NCBI GenBank assembly: GCA_036406475.1
Contig: DASXBA010000006.1
Location: 1 to 64,000, forward strand
DNA: 64,000 nucleotides
Reading direction: 5' to 3'
Source of the DNA: DASXBA01 sp036406475
Lineage (GTDB): Bacteria > Actinomycetota > Thermoleophilia > Solirubrobacterales > Thermoleophilaceae
Below, piece after piece: positions 48,522-57,156 of this stretch. Position 1 is the first letter of the stretch, and every line of letters starts with the position of its first letter. Under the pieces are notes generated by a model that saw only the letters and a program-made list of their open reading frames with translations, made no database searches and was not told the origin of the DNA. The translations under genes and the position numbers were made by a program.

Positions 48522-48818
48522 ATGCCAAGCGTCGACGACGTCCAGGACGCCCTCACCAACGTGATCGACCCCGAGCTGGGGCTCGATTTCGTGGAGCTCG
48601 GGCTCGTCTACGAGGTCGAGGTCGACGACTCGGACGTGTACGTGACCTTCACGCTCACCTCGCCGGGCTGCCCGATCGGGCCCCAGGTGAGCGAGCAGAT
48701 CGAGGAGTTCGTCTCGGAGCTCGACGGCGTCGAGCGCGTCTATCCGAAGATGGTCTTCTCACCGCCGTGGACGCCCGAGATGATGAGCGAAGAAGCCAAA
48801 TTTGCACTTGGCTTCTAG
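48522..48818 (+). CDS. MIP18/SufT-like metal-sulfur cluster assembly factor
   Basis: 98-residue DUF59 protein that supports Fe-S cluster assembly or maturation. Family hallmarks: VIDPELGLDFVELGLVYEV, VTFTLTSPGCPIGPQVSEQ with Cys50, and the C-terminal PPWTPEMMSEEAKFALGF. No suf genes are adjacent. The ATG lies 7 nt after its -10 box. The stop overlaps the stop of the convergent carbonic anhydrase gene inside a hairpin. Confidence 0.9.
   Translation: MPSVDDVQDALTNVIDPELGLDFVELGLVYEVEVDDSDVYVTFTLTSPGCPIGPQVSEQIEEFVSELDGVERVYPKMVFSPPWTPEMMSEEAKFALGF
48791..48816. terminator. Hairpin over the convergent stop codons
   Basis: 9-bp stem AGAAGCCAA / TTGGCTTCT with an 8-nt loop, formed by the last codons of the SufT-like gene and the end of the carbonic anhydrase gene. 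Confidence 0.55.
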
Positions 48819-49312
48819 CCGCTGACCTCGCGCACTCGCCCGCTCTCCACCTCGTAGACGAAGCCGCGGACCGCGTCGGTGTGCGGCAGGAACGGGCTCT
48901 CGCGCACTAGCCCCATCGAGCGGCGCACGCTCTGCTCGACGTCCGCGAAGCCGCCGACCTCCCAGTCGCGCTCGGCGCCGCCGGTCTGCTCGTCGAGCTC
49001 CCGGGCGAAGCCTTCGTTGTCGAGCCCCTCGAGGCCGCAACGGGTGTGCTGGATCAGGACGACCTCGCGGGTGCCGAGCTTGTGTTGTGAGAGCGAGAGC
49101 GAGCGGATCACCTCGGGCGTCACGACTCCGCCGGCGTTGCGGATCACGTGCGCCTCGCCCTCGCTCAGGCCGAGGATCCGGTGGAGGTCGAGCCGGGCGT
49201 CCATGCAGGAGACCACGGCTACCTGGAGCGACGGAGGGGCGGGCAGGTCGCCCGCCTGGAAGTCGCGGGCGTAGCCCTCGTTGCGCTGGAGCAGCTCGTC
49301 GATCGCGGCCAT
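48815..49312 (-). CDS. Beta-class carbonic anhydrase
   Basis: 165-residue zinc enzyme for reversible hydration of CO2. Zinc ligands Cys36 (SCMDAR), His89 and Cys92 (HTRCG) are present, with the Asp38-Arg40 dyad. Sequence is closest in style to the short actinobacterial/plant-like beta class (NAGGVVTPEVIRSL). ATG 49312 is preferred; an upstream in-frame ATG at 49327 would add five residues. Cytosolic; no bicarbonate transporter nearby. Confidence 0.92.
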   Translation of the reverse strand: MAAIDELLQRNEGYARDFQAGDLPAPPSLQVAVVSCMDARLDLHRILGLSEGEAHVIRNAGGVVTPEVIRSLSLSQHKLGTREVVLIQHTRCGLEGLDNEGFARELDEQTGGAERDWEVGGFADVEQSVRRSMGLVRESPFLPHTDAVRGFVYEVESGRVREVSG

Positions 49313-49345
49313 GGGCCGTTTATACATGCTGCGGACCCCTGTAGC

Positions 49346-50017
49346 GTGGGCGCCCTGCGGCTGATCACGGACTCGTTCCCGGATGAGCCCGCCCTCGACG
49401 CGGCGGCGGCGCGGGCGCTGCTCGAGCGCGTGGCCGCCGGCGAGCTCCCGGAGACGGTTCGGCTCGCCCGCACCGGGCGCGCCGTGGCCTTCGGGCGCCG
49501 GGACGAGGTCAGCCCGGGCTATCAGGCCGCCGTGCGGGCCGCGGCGGACGCCGGCTTCGAGCACTTCGTCCGCCTGGGCGGCGGCCGGGCGGCCGTCTTC
49601 CACGAGGGCACGCTGGTGACCGGCCATGCGATCCCCGATCCCGACCCGCGGCCGGGCATCCAGGCACGGTTCGAGCGCGAGGCCGCGCTGATCACGGGCG
49701 CGCTGCGGGGGCTGGGCGTCGACGCCCGGGTGGGCGAGATCCCGGGCGAGTATTGCCCCGGCGGCTTCAGCGTCAACGCTCGCGGTACGGTCAAGCTCGC
49801 CGGCCTCGGTCAGCGCCTGGTGGCCGGTGCGGCCCACGTGGGCGCGGTGATCGTGGTCGACGGGGCCGATCTCGTCAGGGAGGTGCTCGACCCCATCTAC
49901 ACCGCTCTGGAGCTGGACTGGGACCCGGCGACCGTGGGCGCTGTTGGCGAGGAGGCGCCCGGCGCCACCGTGGACGACGTGTTTCGCTCGCTGCGGGCGG
50001 CGTACGAAAAGACTTGA
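49346..50017 (+). CDS. Lipoate-protein ligase A/octanoyltransferase-like protein
   Basis: 223-residue protein of the BPL/LplA/LipB superfamily. It shows FVRLGGGRAAVFHEGTL (residues 74-90, the lipoyl/ATP loop) and the catalytic-type lysine Lys150 in VKLAGLGQR, with EYCPGGFSVNARG just before. It lacks the C-terminal LplA accessory domain. It could be a lipoate ligase or amidotransferase; substrate not decided. The start is uncertain: GTG 49346 overlaps a TAGCGT box (49342-49347); a CTG at 49355 would sit 7 nt after that box. Confidence 0.85.
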   Translation: MGALRLITDSFPDEPALDAAAARALLERVAAGELPETVRLARTGRAVAFGRRDEVSPGYQAAVRAAADAGFEHFVRLGGGRAAVFHEGTLVTGHAIPDPDPRPGIQARFEREAALITGALRGLGVDARVGEIPGEYCPGGFSVNARGTVKLAGLGQRLVAGAAHVGAVIVVDGADLVREVLDPIYTALELDWDPATVGAVGEEAPGATVDDVFRSLRAAYEKT

Positions 50018-50075
50018 GATTTCCGCCCCCGTGTCGATTAGGGTGGTGACGGACTCGCCCCCGATCCACTGGCCC

Positions 50076-50210
50076 GTGGAACCCAACGACTCGCGACACG
50101 ACTATCTAGACGTGCTGGCCGGCGAAGCCGGAATCTTCATGCGCCTGTACGCGCTGGGAGGCACCTGCCTCCTCGTATTCCTGCTCGCGCTGGCCCTCTT
50201 CACCCTCTAG
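50076..50210 (+). CDS. Small single-TM membrane protein
   Basis: 44-residue protein ending in one hydrophobic helix (LYALGGTCLLVFLLALALFTL). GTG 50076 is chosen because a TAGGGT box at 50039-50044 would drive it; GTG 50043 or 50031 would lengthen the N-terminus. No family recognised. The small gene may be real because the stop is followed directly by another promoter and gene, but it could be dubious. Confidence 0.45.
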   Translation: MEPNDSRHDYLDVLAGEAGIFMRLYALGGTCLLVFLLALALFTL

Positions 50211-50219
50211 CTCGCGGAG

Positions 50220-50225
50220 TAGCCT
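50220..50225 (+). promoter_or_regulatory. Putative -10 box (TAGCCT)
   Basis: TAGCCT lies 7 nt before GTG 50233, without a ribosome site. Confidence 0.4.
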
Positions 50226-50232
50226 GGTCGTC

Positions 50233-50457
50233 GTGCTGATCGACGACCGGCCGCACCCCGACGCAGAGCCCCGGCCCATCGATCCGAACTGGGCCGTCGT
50301 CCGCTGGCTGGCCGTGGCCGGGATCCTCGGCTTCGCGGGCGCCCACGCCGGCGGCTTCGTGGGCTACCTGATCCTCTGCGCGGTCGTCTACGCGGTCTGC
50401 CGCGCGCTGGTCACGCTGGTCGACTACGGCGACGGGCTGCGCGAGTGGCGCCAGTAG
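50233..50457 (+). CDS. Small membrane protein
   Basis: 74-residue protein with two hydrophobic helices (VVRWLAVAGILGFAGAHAGGFVGYLILCAVVYAVC) after an acidic, proline-rich N-terminus (DDRPHPDAEPRPIDPN). Function unknown. GTG start directed by its -10 box. It ends 14 bp from the convergent alpha/beta hydrolase stop. Confidence 0.6.
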   Translation: MLIDDRPHPDAEPRPIDPNWAVVRWLAVAGILGFAGAHAGGFVGYLILCAVVYAVCRALVTLVDYGDGLREWRQ

Positions 50458-50461
50458 GCGC

Positions 50462-50482
50462 CCGCGGGCCGCTAGCCCGCGG
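50462..50482. terminator. Hairpin terminator over a stop codon
   Basis: Perfect 8-bp stem CCGCGGGC / GCCCGCGG with a 5-nt loop; it includes the hydrolase stop codon (50472-50474). Confidence 0.55.
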
Positions 50483-51365
50483 CGGGCTCCGGGACGCGCT
50501 CCGCGTTGCGCGCCACCGCGTCGACGATCCGCGGCCAGACCTCGCGCGGGAGGTCGTGGCCCATGCCCTCGACCTCGATCAGCTCCGCCGCGGGAATGGC
50601 GCGCGCGGTGGCGCGGCCGGCGCGGACCGGAAGGAGCGGGTCGTCGGTCCCGTGGATGACCACGGTCGGCAGGCTGAGGCCTGCCAGGGCGCGCGTCCGG
50701 TCGCCGGAAGCCTGGATGGCCACGAGCTGGCGGGCGGGGCCGCCGCGGTCGACGCCCCGGTCGTAGCTCTGGCGGCCGAGCTCCCTCACGAGCTCGTCGT
50801 CGCGATCGAAGCCCGGGGAGCCGATGATCCGCCACGTCCGCACCAGGTACTCGGCAAAGCCCTCGCGATCCTGCGGGGCGCGCCGCAGGAGCACGCCGAG
50901 CGCCTTGACCCGGGGCAGCCCGGCGCGTCGGTTGCCGGTGGTGGACATGATCGACGTGAGCGAGAGGACGCGCTCGGGGTGTTGGATCGCCATCGTCTGG
51001 GCGATCATCCCGCCCATCGAGGCGCCGGCCACGTGGGCCTCCTCGATGCCCAGGTGATCGAGGAGCCCGAAGGCGTCCTCGGCCATGTCCTCGAGCGTGT
51101 ACGCCGGATCCTTGGTGACGCCCGCGAGCGCGCGCAGCACCTTGGGCTTGGGACCGCCGCGGATGCGCGTCGAGCGGCCGACGTCGCGGTTGTCGAAGCG
51201 GACCACGTGGAATCCGCGGTCCGCGAACGCCCGGCAGAGGTCCTCGGGCCAGCCGAGCATCTGCGTCGCCAGGCCCATCACGAGCAGCAGGGCGGGGTCG
51301 CTCTCGTCCCCGAAGGTCTCGTAGGCGAGCTCGATGCCGTTGACTTCCGCCGTCCGTTCGGCCAT
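50472..51365 (-). CDS. Alpha/beta hydrolase
   Basis: 297-residue enzyme of the alpha/beta-hydrolase fold. The nucleophile elbow is GASMGG with Ser116; the acid is Asp in HGTDDPLLP and the base is His in GMGHDLP. N-terminal FDNRDVGRST is typical of the RdmC/aclacinomycin methylesterase-like group, as is the IMSTTGNRRAGLP loop. Substrate unknown. ATG 51365 is preferred over a longer in-frame start, and a TAGCTT box (51377-51382, minus strand) lies 11 nt upstream. Confidence 0.88.
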   Translation of the reverse strand: MAERTAEVNGIELAYETFGDESDPALLLVMGLATQMLGWPEDLCRAFADRGFHVVRFDNRDVGRSTRIRGGPKPKVLRALAGVTKDPAYTLEDMAEDAFGLLDHLGIEEAHVAGASMGGMIAQTMAIQHPERVLSLTSIMSTTGNRRAGLPRVKALGVLLRRAPQDREGFAEYLVRTWRIIGSPGFDRDDELVRELGRQSYDRGVDRGGPARQLVAIQASGDRTRALAGLSLPTVVIHGTDDPLLPVRAGRATARAIPAAELIEVEGMGHDLPREVWPRIVDAVARNAERVPEPAAG

Positions 51366-51376
51366 CGCGTCGCGGA

Positions 51377-51382
51377 AAGCTA
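51377..51382 (-). promoter_or_regulatory. Putative -10 box of the hydrolase gene (TAGCTT)
   Basis: TAGCTT on the minus strand, 11 nt before ATG 51365, no Shine-Dalgarno. Confidence 0.35.
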
Positions 51383-51430
51383 CCGGGAACCGCGACCTTG
51401 AACCCCCAGCGGCGTTCAAACTGGGTGACG

Positions 51431-53107
51431 ATGAAGCGGGTACGTGTCCTGACACTCCTTGCGCTGGCCGTCGCCCTCCTGGCGGCGGCGCCGGCGCAGG
51501 CGGCCGAGCAGGCCAGGCCTACCGGTCGCTGGCTCGTCGTCTTCCGCCATTCGAGCAGCGTCCGCTCCTCGGCCACGTTCTCGTCGGTGCTCGCCCGCGC
51601 CGGAGCGCGGCAGGCCGGCCGGGTCGTGCCCAAGCTGGGCGTCGCCACCGTCAGCGGCTCGCCGGCGGCCATCGCGGCGCTCAAGCGCGATCCGCGCGTC
51701 GAGGGGGTCGACCGCGAGTGGTACCGCGTGCTGCGCCGGGTGCCCAACGATCCGGCGCTGCACACGCCGGAGTCCGCCGCCGAGTGGCCGGGCACCGCGC
51801 CCGGGACGATGCTCCAGTGGGCGCTTCAGCGAGAGGGCTTCTACGGCGCGTGGGACGTGACCACCGGCAGCGGCGCACGGGTGGCGGTCCTCGACACTGG
51901 CATCGACGGCTCGCACCCCGAGTTCAGCGGCAAGGTCGCGACGGCCGACGCCGTCGGCACGAGCAGCCCGCTCACGGACCCCGACGGCCACGGCAGCCAT
52001 ACCTCGGGGCTCGCGTGCGCCAATACCAACAACGGGCTCGGGATCGCGGGCGCGGGCTACAACTGCAAGCTCAGCGTCGTCAAGCTCGGGTTCACCCAGT
52101 TCGGCATCCCCGACGACGAGATCGTCGCCGCGATCCAGCTGGCAGCCGACCGCGGAGCGAAGACGATCAGCATGAGCTTCGGCGGCGGGGGGCCGAGCCT
52201 GGCCCTCGACCATGCGATCACCTACGCGATCTCCAGGGGAGCTGTGCTCGTCGCGGCCGCCTCCAACGACGCGGACTCGGACCAGGGCGCGCCGGCCTCG
52301 CAGCTCCAGCCGGGCAACGCGCCGGACATCAACGCCGGGCGCGGGCTCGTGGTGACGGCGGCGGACCACGACGACACCCGCGCCGGCACCGGCTTCGGGG
52401 GCCAGATCTCGCTCGCCGCGTACGGCTTCTACGACGACGCGCCCGAGGGGCCGCCCGGCCTGATCTCGACCTACCCGCCGATGAACGGGCTCACCTACGA
52501 GTGCGACAGCCCGCTGTTCGCCTGCCGCCACGCGGTGGCCGGGGACAGCCGCTACGCCTATCTCCAGGGCACCTCGATGGCCACGCCCCAGGTTGCCGCG
52601 CTCGCGGCCCTGGTGGCCGATCTCAACCCCTGGCTCACCGTGCACGACAGGCTCCACCTCATCAAGTCGAGCGCGCGCCGCTCCGGCGGCTGGAGCCCCG
52701 ACCTGGGCTGGGGGATCATCAACGCGGGCGCCGCCATATCGGCCGCGCGGCGGGTGGACCGGAACGCTCCGAGGTCGCGCGCCCGGGCCAAGAAGCGGGT
52801 CCGCATCCGCCGCCACCACAAGAAGATCAAGGTGCGAATCAAGTGGTCGGGATCCGACCGGGCCGGCCGGGCCAACCTGATCCCCTCCGGCGTCCGCTCC
52901 TTCGACCTCTACATGCGCCGCGGCCGCGGCCATTACAAGCGCGTCCGCAAGAGCACGAGGAAGCACTCGGCGGTCCTCAAGCTGCGCTCCGGCACCTACC
53001 GCTTCTACACGCGCGCCAAGGATAAGGCGGGCAACCGCGAGGCCGCGCCGCGCAAGGCGGACGCGCGCCTCGTGGTCAAGCGCCCGCGCAAGACGCGGCG
53101 GCGCTAG
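51431..53107 (+). CDS. Secreted subtilisin-like serine protease (S8)
   Basis: 558-residue exported protease. Signal peptide 1-25 (PAQAA), an I9-type propeptide at ~30-100 (RWLVVFRHSSS...VEGVDREWYR), then the catalytic domain with Asp155 (VLDTGIDGSH), His187 (DGHGSHTSG), oxyanion Asn279 (AASND) and Ser382 (GTSMATPQ). All catalytic residues are intact, unlike the giant paralogue at 22197. The last ~100 residues form an Arg/Lys-rich Ig-like domain (IKVRIKWSGSDRAG, GTYRFYTRAKDKAGN) ending KRPRKTRRR. ATG 51431 gives the cleanest signal peptide. A 50-bp repeat follows. Confidence 0.92.
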   Translation: MKRVRVLTLLALAVALLAAAPAQAAEQARPTGRWLVVFRHSSSVRSSATFSSVLARAGARQAGRVVPKLGVATVSGSPAAIAALKRDPRVEGVDREWYRVLRRVPNDPALHTPESAAEWPGTAPGTMLQWALQREGFYGAWDVTTGSGARVAVLDTGIDGSHPEFSGKVATADAVGTSSPLTDPDGHGSHTSGLACANTNNGLGIAGAGYNCKLSVVKLGFTQFGIPDDEIVAAIQLAADRGAKTISMSFGGGGPSLALDHAITYAISRGAVLVAAASNDADSDQGAPASQLQPGNAPDINAGRGLVVTAADHDDTRAGTGFGGQISLAAYGFYDDAPEGPPGLISTYPPMNGLTYECDSPLFACRHAVAGDSRYAYLQGTSMATPQVAALAALVADLNPWLTVHDRLHLIKSSARRSGGWSPDLGWGIINAGAAISAARRVDRNAPRSRARAKKRVRIRRHHKKIKVRIKWSGSDRAGRANLIPSGVRSFDLYMRRGRGHYKRVRKSTRKHSAVLKLRSGTYRFYTRAKDKAGNREAAPRKADARLVVKRPRKTRRR

Positions 53108-53112
53108 ATCCC

Positions 53113-53162
53113 GCCGAACGTCCCTGAGTACCGCCTATAGGGGGTAGCGCGGGACGTTCGGC
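53113..53162. repeat. 50-bp hairpin repeat, copy 3
   Basis: Same element as 22055-22104 but inverted: GCCGAACGTCCC ... GGGACGTTCGGC ends with a perfect 12-bp match. It lies between convergent genes, 5 bp after the protease stop and 1 bp before the BKACE stop. Confidence 0.85.
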
Positions 53163-53163
53163 A

Positions 53164-53886
53164 CTAAGGGAGGAGCGCCGCCGCGGCCCGTACCAGGTCG
53201 CCGTTCCCCTCCGGACGGCTGCCGTCCGGCAGGACCGTGGTGTCCTCCAGCCCGACGCGGATACCGTGCCCGCGCTCGAGGCCGCGGCTCATGACGTGCC
53301 AGGTGGCGGCGCCGTCGCCGTGGTGGACCTGCTCGAGCTCGATCCCGGCTTGGGCCACCAGCTGCTCGATCTGGGCGGCGTCCGCCAGCGCCGCCTCCGG
53401 CTCGTCGCCGAGCGGCTCCACCAGGAGCCGGGTGCAGCGCCCGGCGATCCCGGCGGCGGCGAAGCGGCGGGCGCCCTCGACCTCGAGCAGGCCCGCCTCG
53501 ATGCCCACGCCGCGCTCGAGCAGGTGCTCGCAGAGCTCGACGATGCCGGCCTCGTCCTGGTTGGCGGTCACCAGCTCGGGCAGCTCGGTCCAAGCGGCGA
53601 CGAGTGCCAGACGGCGCTCCGGGTCAGCCTCGATCTCGGCCGACGTGCTGAGCGAGATCGGGACGCCCGGGCAGGCGGCCCGTACAGCGCGCAGCGCGTC
53701 GGCGCAGGGCTCGGCGGCCAGCGTCTCGACGCCCGACGAGTCATAGGGGTGCAGGTGCAGGACGCGGGCGCCGGCGTCGACGGCCGCGCGCGCCTCGGCC
53801 GCGAGCTCCTCGGGAGTGTGCGGCACGGCCGGGTGCTCGTCGCGCGAGCGGCTGCCGTTGAGGCAGGCCTGCAGAAGCCGGGCCAC
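53164..53886 (-). CDS. Beta-keto acid cleavage enzyme family (BKACE, DUF849)
   Basis: 240-residue TIM-barrel protein of the BKACE family, which condenses a beta-keto acid with acetyl-CoA to give acetoacetate and a new CoA ester. Start ACLNGSRSRDEHPAVPHTPEELAAEARAAVDAGARVLHLHPYD shows the HxH metal site; later GHGIRVGLEDTTVLPDG carries the conserved C-terminal residues. It is shorter than typical members (270-310), apparently through loop deletions. The specific substrate is unknown. The GTG start directly abuts the WS/DGAT stop. Confidence 0.85.
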   Translation of the reverse strand: MARLLQACLNGSRSRDEHPAVPHTPEELAAEARAAVDAGARVLHLHPYDSSGVETLAAEPCADALRAVRAACPGVPISLSTSAEIEADPERRLALVAAWTELPELVTANQDEAGIVELCEHLLERGVGIEAGLLEVEGARRFAAAGIAGRCTRLLVEPLGDEPEAALADAAQIEQLVAQAGIELEQVHHGDGAATWHVMSRGLERGHGIRVGLEDTTVLPDGSRPEGNGDLVRAAAALLP

Positions 53887-55317
53887 TCAGGTCTTGGCCG
53901 GAGCCGGAGCCGGAGCGGCGTCACGGGCCGCGGCCAGCAGCTCCTCGAGCGACTCCTCGACGAGGCCGGCGAGGTCCTCGAGGTCCGGGATGGCGTCGTA
54001 GTCCGCGAGCAGCCCGAACTCCAGGTTGCCGTTGTAGCTCATGACCGCCACCGCCAACGCCTGGTCCTCGGGCAGGAAGGCGATCGGCACCAGCTCCAGC
54101 ATCTCCCGGCCCTGCAGGTAGAGCGGGAACTGCGGCCCGGGGACGTTCGTGACGATCAGGTTGAACAGCCGCGTGGAGAAGTTGAGCCGCGAGGCCATCG
54201 CCAGCAGCGTGGGCGGCGCGAAGCGCTCGAGGCCCGAGATGACCTCGGCACCGAGCGCCTGCTTCGACTCCTTCAGCCCCTCCATCGCCCCTCTCACGAT
54301 GCGCAGGCGCTCCACCGGGTCGCGCACGTAGACCGGCAGCGGCGCCCTCATCGCGGCGATCCGGTTGCCGAGTGTCTCGTGCTCGTGCTCCGCCCGGATC
54401 GACACCGGCACCAGGCCGCGCAGCTCGAGGCCCTCGCGGCGGACGCCGCGTTCCTCGAGCCAGCGCCCCAGGGCGCCCGCCACGACCGCCAGCACCACGT
54501 CGTTGACGGTCCCGCCCAGGGCGTTCTTGATCCCCTTGAACTCGTCGAGCGAGCGCTGGATCCACCAGATGCGGCGGTGGGTGCCGATGGGCACGTTCAG
54601 GGGGATGTCCGGCGCCGGGTTGAGCCCCGCCCAGAGGACCTCCCCGATCCCCTCCGCGGCCTCGCGCAGCTCGCCTGCGGCCCGGCCGGGGCTCTGGAGC
54701 GCGCCGGCGGCGCGGCCGGCAAGCTCGCCGGGCGTGCGCACCAGCCCCTTGATGCCCTCGGCCACGAGCTGCGCCTGCGAGGGCTCGGGCTCTGCGACCC
54801 ACTCGTCCAGTTCCTCGGGCTCGGGCGGGACCGGCGTTAGGTCGAAGAGGACGGTCGAGAGGTCCACCCCGGCGACGCCGTCGACCATCGAGTGATGCGT
54901 CTTCGAGATCAGCGCGAAGCGGCCGTCCTCGAGGCCCTGCACGAGCCAGACCTCCCAGAGCGGCTTCGAGCGATCGAGCCGCTGGGAGAAGATCCGGCCG
55001 ACCAGCGTGCGCAGCTGCTCCATCGACCCGGGCGACGCCAGGGCCGTGTGGCGCACGTGGTAGTCGACGTTGAAGCGCGGATCGTCGACCCAGAACGGGC
55101 GGCCCATCTCGAAGCGCGGGAAGGCAAGCTTCTGCCGGTAGCGGGGGACGAGGTGCAGCCGCGACTCGATCCCGTCCACGAAGTCCTCGCGCGTGGGGGG
55201 CGGGCCTTCGAAGACCACGAGCGCCCCGACATGCATGTGGGAAGCCCTGCCCTCCTGGTGCAGGAACGAGGCGTCGACAGGGCTCAGTCGGTCGAGGTGA
55301 CCCTGCTTCTGCGCCAT
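53887..55317 (-). CDS. Wax ester synthase/diacylglycerol acyltransferase (WS/DGAT)
   Basis: 476-residue acyl-CoA-dependent acyltransferase for triacylglycerol or wax ester storage. The active-site motif HHSMVDG is at 141-147, with the family start LSPVDASFLHQEG, the PLWEVWLVQGL block and LIVTNVPGPQFPLYLQG near the C-terminus. ATG 55317 is chosen: a TAGTGT box ends 7 nt upstream, whereas GTG 55326 lies inside that box. A BKACE gene follows without a gap, so the two are co-expressed, perhaps linked by acyl-CoA supply. Confidence 0.92.
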   Translation of the reverse strand: MAQKQGHLDRLSPVDASFLHQEGRASHMHVGALVVFEGPPPTREDFVDGIESRLHLVPRYRQKLAFPRFEMGRPFWVDDPRFNVDYHVRHTALASPGSMEQLRTLVGRIFSQRLDRSKPLWEVWLVQGLEDGRFALISKTHHSMVDGVAGVDLSTVLFDLTPVPPEPEELDEWVAEPEPSQAQLVAEGIKGLVRTPGELAGRAAGALQSPGRAAGELREAAEGIGEVLWAGLNPAPDIPLNVPIGTHRRIWWIQRSLDEFKGIKNALGGTVNDVVLAVVAGALGRWLEERGVRREGLELRGLVPVSIRAEHEHETLGNRIAAMRAPLPVYVRDPVERLRIVRGAMEGLKESKQALGAEVISGLERFAPPTLLAMASRLNFSTRLFNLIVTNVPGPQFPLYLQGREMLELVPIAFLPEDQALAVAVMSYNGNLEFGLLADYDAIPDLEDLAGLVEESLEELLAAARDAAPAPAPAKT

Positions 55318-55324
55318 CGCGTTC

Positions 55325-55330
55325 ACACTA
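55325..55330 (-). promoter_or_regulatory. Putative -10 box of WS/DGAT gene (TAGTGT)
   Basis: TAGTGT on the minus strand, 7 nt before ATG 55317, in a gap of only 19 bp to the divergent lipoprotein start. Confidence 0.45.
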
Positions 55331-55336
55331 CCCGCA

Positions 55337-56188
55337 ATGCGTCAGCTCGCGCTCTCGCTCGCCGCCGCCGCCGCCACGGCGGCGCTCGTAGCCTGCGCCG
55401 ACTCGCCGGGCGCCGCCGGAAAGCCGAGGGTCGACCACTTCGACTCGCACGCTGCCTGGCGGCTTCTGAAGAGCCAGGTCGCGCTCGGCCCACGCCCCGC
55501 CGGGTCGCCCGCGTCGCGGAGGCTGGCGAGGAAGCTCAAGCGACTGCTCCCGCACGGCCGCTACCAGGCGGTCCCCGGCGGGCTGCGCAACGTCGTGGGG
55601 CGAGTCCCCGGTCGCGGCCGCGGCTACCTGGTGGTGGGCGCCCACTACGACACCAAGGACCTGCCCGACTTCGTCGGCGCCAACGACGGAGCCTCCGGCA
55701 CGGCGGTCGTCACCCAGCTCGCGCGGACGATCAAGCCCCACCGGCTCCGCCGGACGGTCGTGTTCGTCCTCTTCGACGGCGAGGAAAGCCCGGCAGGCAC
55801 GCCCGACGACGAGTTCGAGGCCAAGGGGCTGCGGGGCAGCAGGGTCGCCGCGCGCCGCTACCGCGAGGCCCGCTCGATGGTGCTGCTCGACTTCGTCGGC
55901 AACCGCCACCTGCGGATCCCGCGCGAGGAGTTCTCGAGCTTCCCGCTCTGGAGCAAGCTGCGCCGGGCGGCCCGCCGCGTTGGCGCCGGCCCGGCTTTCC
56001 CGCCCCAAGCCTCCGGCGGCGTCCTGGACGACCAGATCCCGTTCGCGCACCGCGGCGTCCGATCGATCGACCTGATCGACTTCGACTTCGACTGCTGGCA
56101 CCGCACCTGCGACGACCTGGGCGCGGTCTCCGAGCGCAGCCTGGAGCTGGTGGGGGAGACGATGCTGAGGTACCTAGCTAGCCTCTAG
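55337..56188 (+). CDS. M28-family/glutaminyl-cyclase-like lipoprotein
   Basis: 283-residue exported lipoprotein: signal with lipobox LVAC (Cys20). The M28 metallo-fold keeps His103 (GAHYDTK), Asp117 (GANDGASGT), the Glu pair FDGEE (149-150), Asp185 (LLDFVGN) and His255 (CWHRTCDD). The CWHRTCDD and LFDGEE arrangement resembles glutaminyl-peptide cyclotransferases more than aminopeptidases, but activity cannot be settled. Surface-anchored. The gene ends 5 bp before ispH, possibly forming an operon. Confidence 0.88.
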   Translation: MRQLALSLAAAAATAALVACADSPGAAGKPRVDHFDSHAAWRLLKSQVALGPRPAGSPASRRLARKLKRLLPHGRYQAVPGGLRNVVGRVPGRGRGYLVVGAHYDTKDLPDFVGANDGASGTAVVTQLARTIKPHRLRRTVVFVLFDGEESPAGTPDDEFEAKGLRGSRVAARRYREARSMVLLDFVGNRHLRIPREEFSSFPLWSKLRRAARRVGAGPAFPPQASGGVLDDQIPFAHRGVRSIDLIDFDFDCWHRTCDDLGAVSERSLELVGETMLRYLASL

Positions 56189-56193
56189 GGGCT

Positions 56194-57153
56194 GTGCCAG
56201 CTGCCCCCGAAAAGCTGCTGCTCGCGGCCCCGCGCGGCTACTGCGCGGGCGTCGACCGGGCCGTCCAGACCGTCGAGCGCGCGCTCGAGCTGTACGGCCC
56301 TCCGGTCTACGTGCGCAAGGAGATCGTCCACAACAAGCACGTGGTGGAGCAGCTGCGTGAGCGCGGGGCGATCTTCGTCGACCAGGAGACCGAGGTGCCC
56401 GAGGGCGAGACCGTCGTCTTCTCGGCCCACGGCGTCGCTCCAAGCGTTCACGCCAACGCCGAGGCGCGCGGGCTCCAGAAGATCGACGCCACCTGCCCCC
56501 TCGTCACCAAGGTGCACGTCGAGGCCAAGAAGTTCGCCACCCAGGGCTACACGATCGTCCTCATCGGCCACGAGGGCCACGAGGAGGTCGAGGGAACAAT
56601 GGGCGAGGTTCCCGACCACATCGTCCTGATCGAGACCGAGGCCGACGTCGACGAGCTGGAGGTGAAGGACCCGGATCGCGTCGCCTACCTCACCCAGACC
56701 ACGCTCTCGGTCGACGAGACAGACCGCATCATCCGCCGCCTCCGCGAGCGCTTCCCGAGCATCACCGGGCCCCGTACCGACGACATCTGTTACGCCACCA
56801 CCAACCGCCAGCTCGCGGTGCGCCAGATGGCGCGGGAGTGCGACCTGGTGCTGGTGATCGGCTCGCGCAACTCGTCGAACTCCAACCGGCTGGTCGAGGT
56901 CGCGCGCGACCACGGCGCCGATTCCTACCTGATCGACAACGAGTCGCAGGTCGAGGAGGGCTGGCTCGAGGGCAAGCGCGTCGTCGGGATCAGCTCCGGC
57001 GCCAGCGCCCCCGAGGAGCTGGTTCAGCGGCTGGTGGGTTTCTTCCGCGAGCGCGGCACCGAGGACGTGTCGGAGTTCGAGGTGGTCCAGGAGGACGTCC
57101 GCTTCATGCTCCCCAAGGAGATCCGCAAGGAGCTCGCAGCCCGCGCGTCGTAG
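56194..57153 (+). CDS. ispH: 4-hydroxy-3-methylbut-2-enyl diphosphate reductase (IspH/LytB)
   Basis: 319-residue [4Fe-4S] enzyme making IPP and DMAPP in the last step of the MEP pathway. Cluster cysteines are Cys17 (GYCAGVDRA), Cys101 (DATCPLVTKVH) and Cys199 (DDICYATTNRQ). The substrate-binding residues His46, His79, His129 and Glu131 (GHEGHEEVEGT) are present, and SRNSSNSNRL closes the site. GTG start 5 bp after the M28 stop. A large inverted repeat follows its stop codon. Confidence 0.97.
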   Translation: MPAAPEKLLLAAPRGYCAGVDRAVQTVERALELYGPPVYVRKEIVHNKHVVEQLRERGAIFVDQETEVPEGETVVFSAHGVAPSVHANAEARGLQKIDATCPLVTKVHVEAKKFATQGYTIVLIGHEGHEEVEGTMGEVPDHIVLIETEADVDELEVKDPDRVAYLTQTTLSVDETDRIIRRLRERFPSITGPRTDDICYATTNRQLAVRQMARECDLVLVIGSRNSSNSNRLVEVARDHGADSYLIDNESQVEEGWLEGKRVVGISSGASAPEELVQRLVGFFRERGTEDVSEFEVVQEDVRFMLPKEIRKELAARAS

Positions 57154-57156
57154 AGG

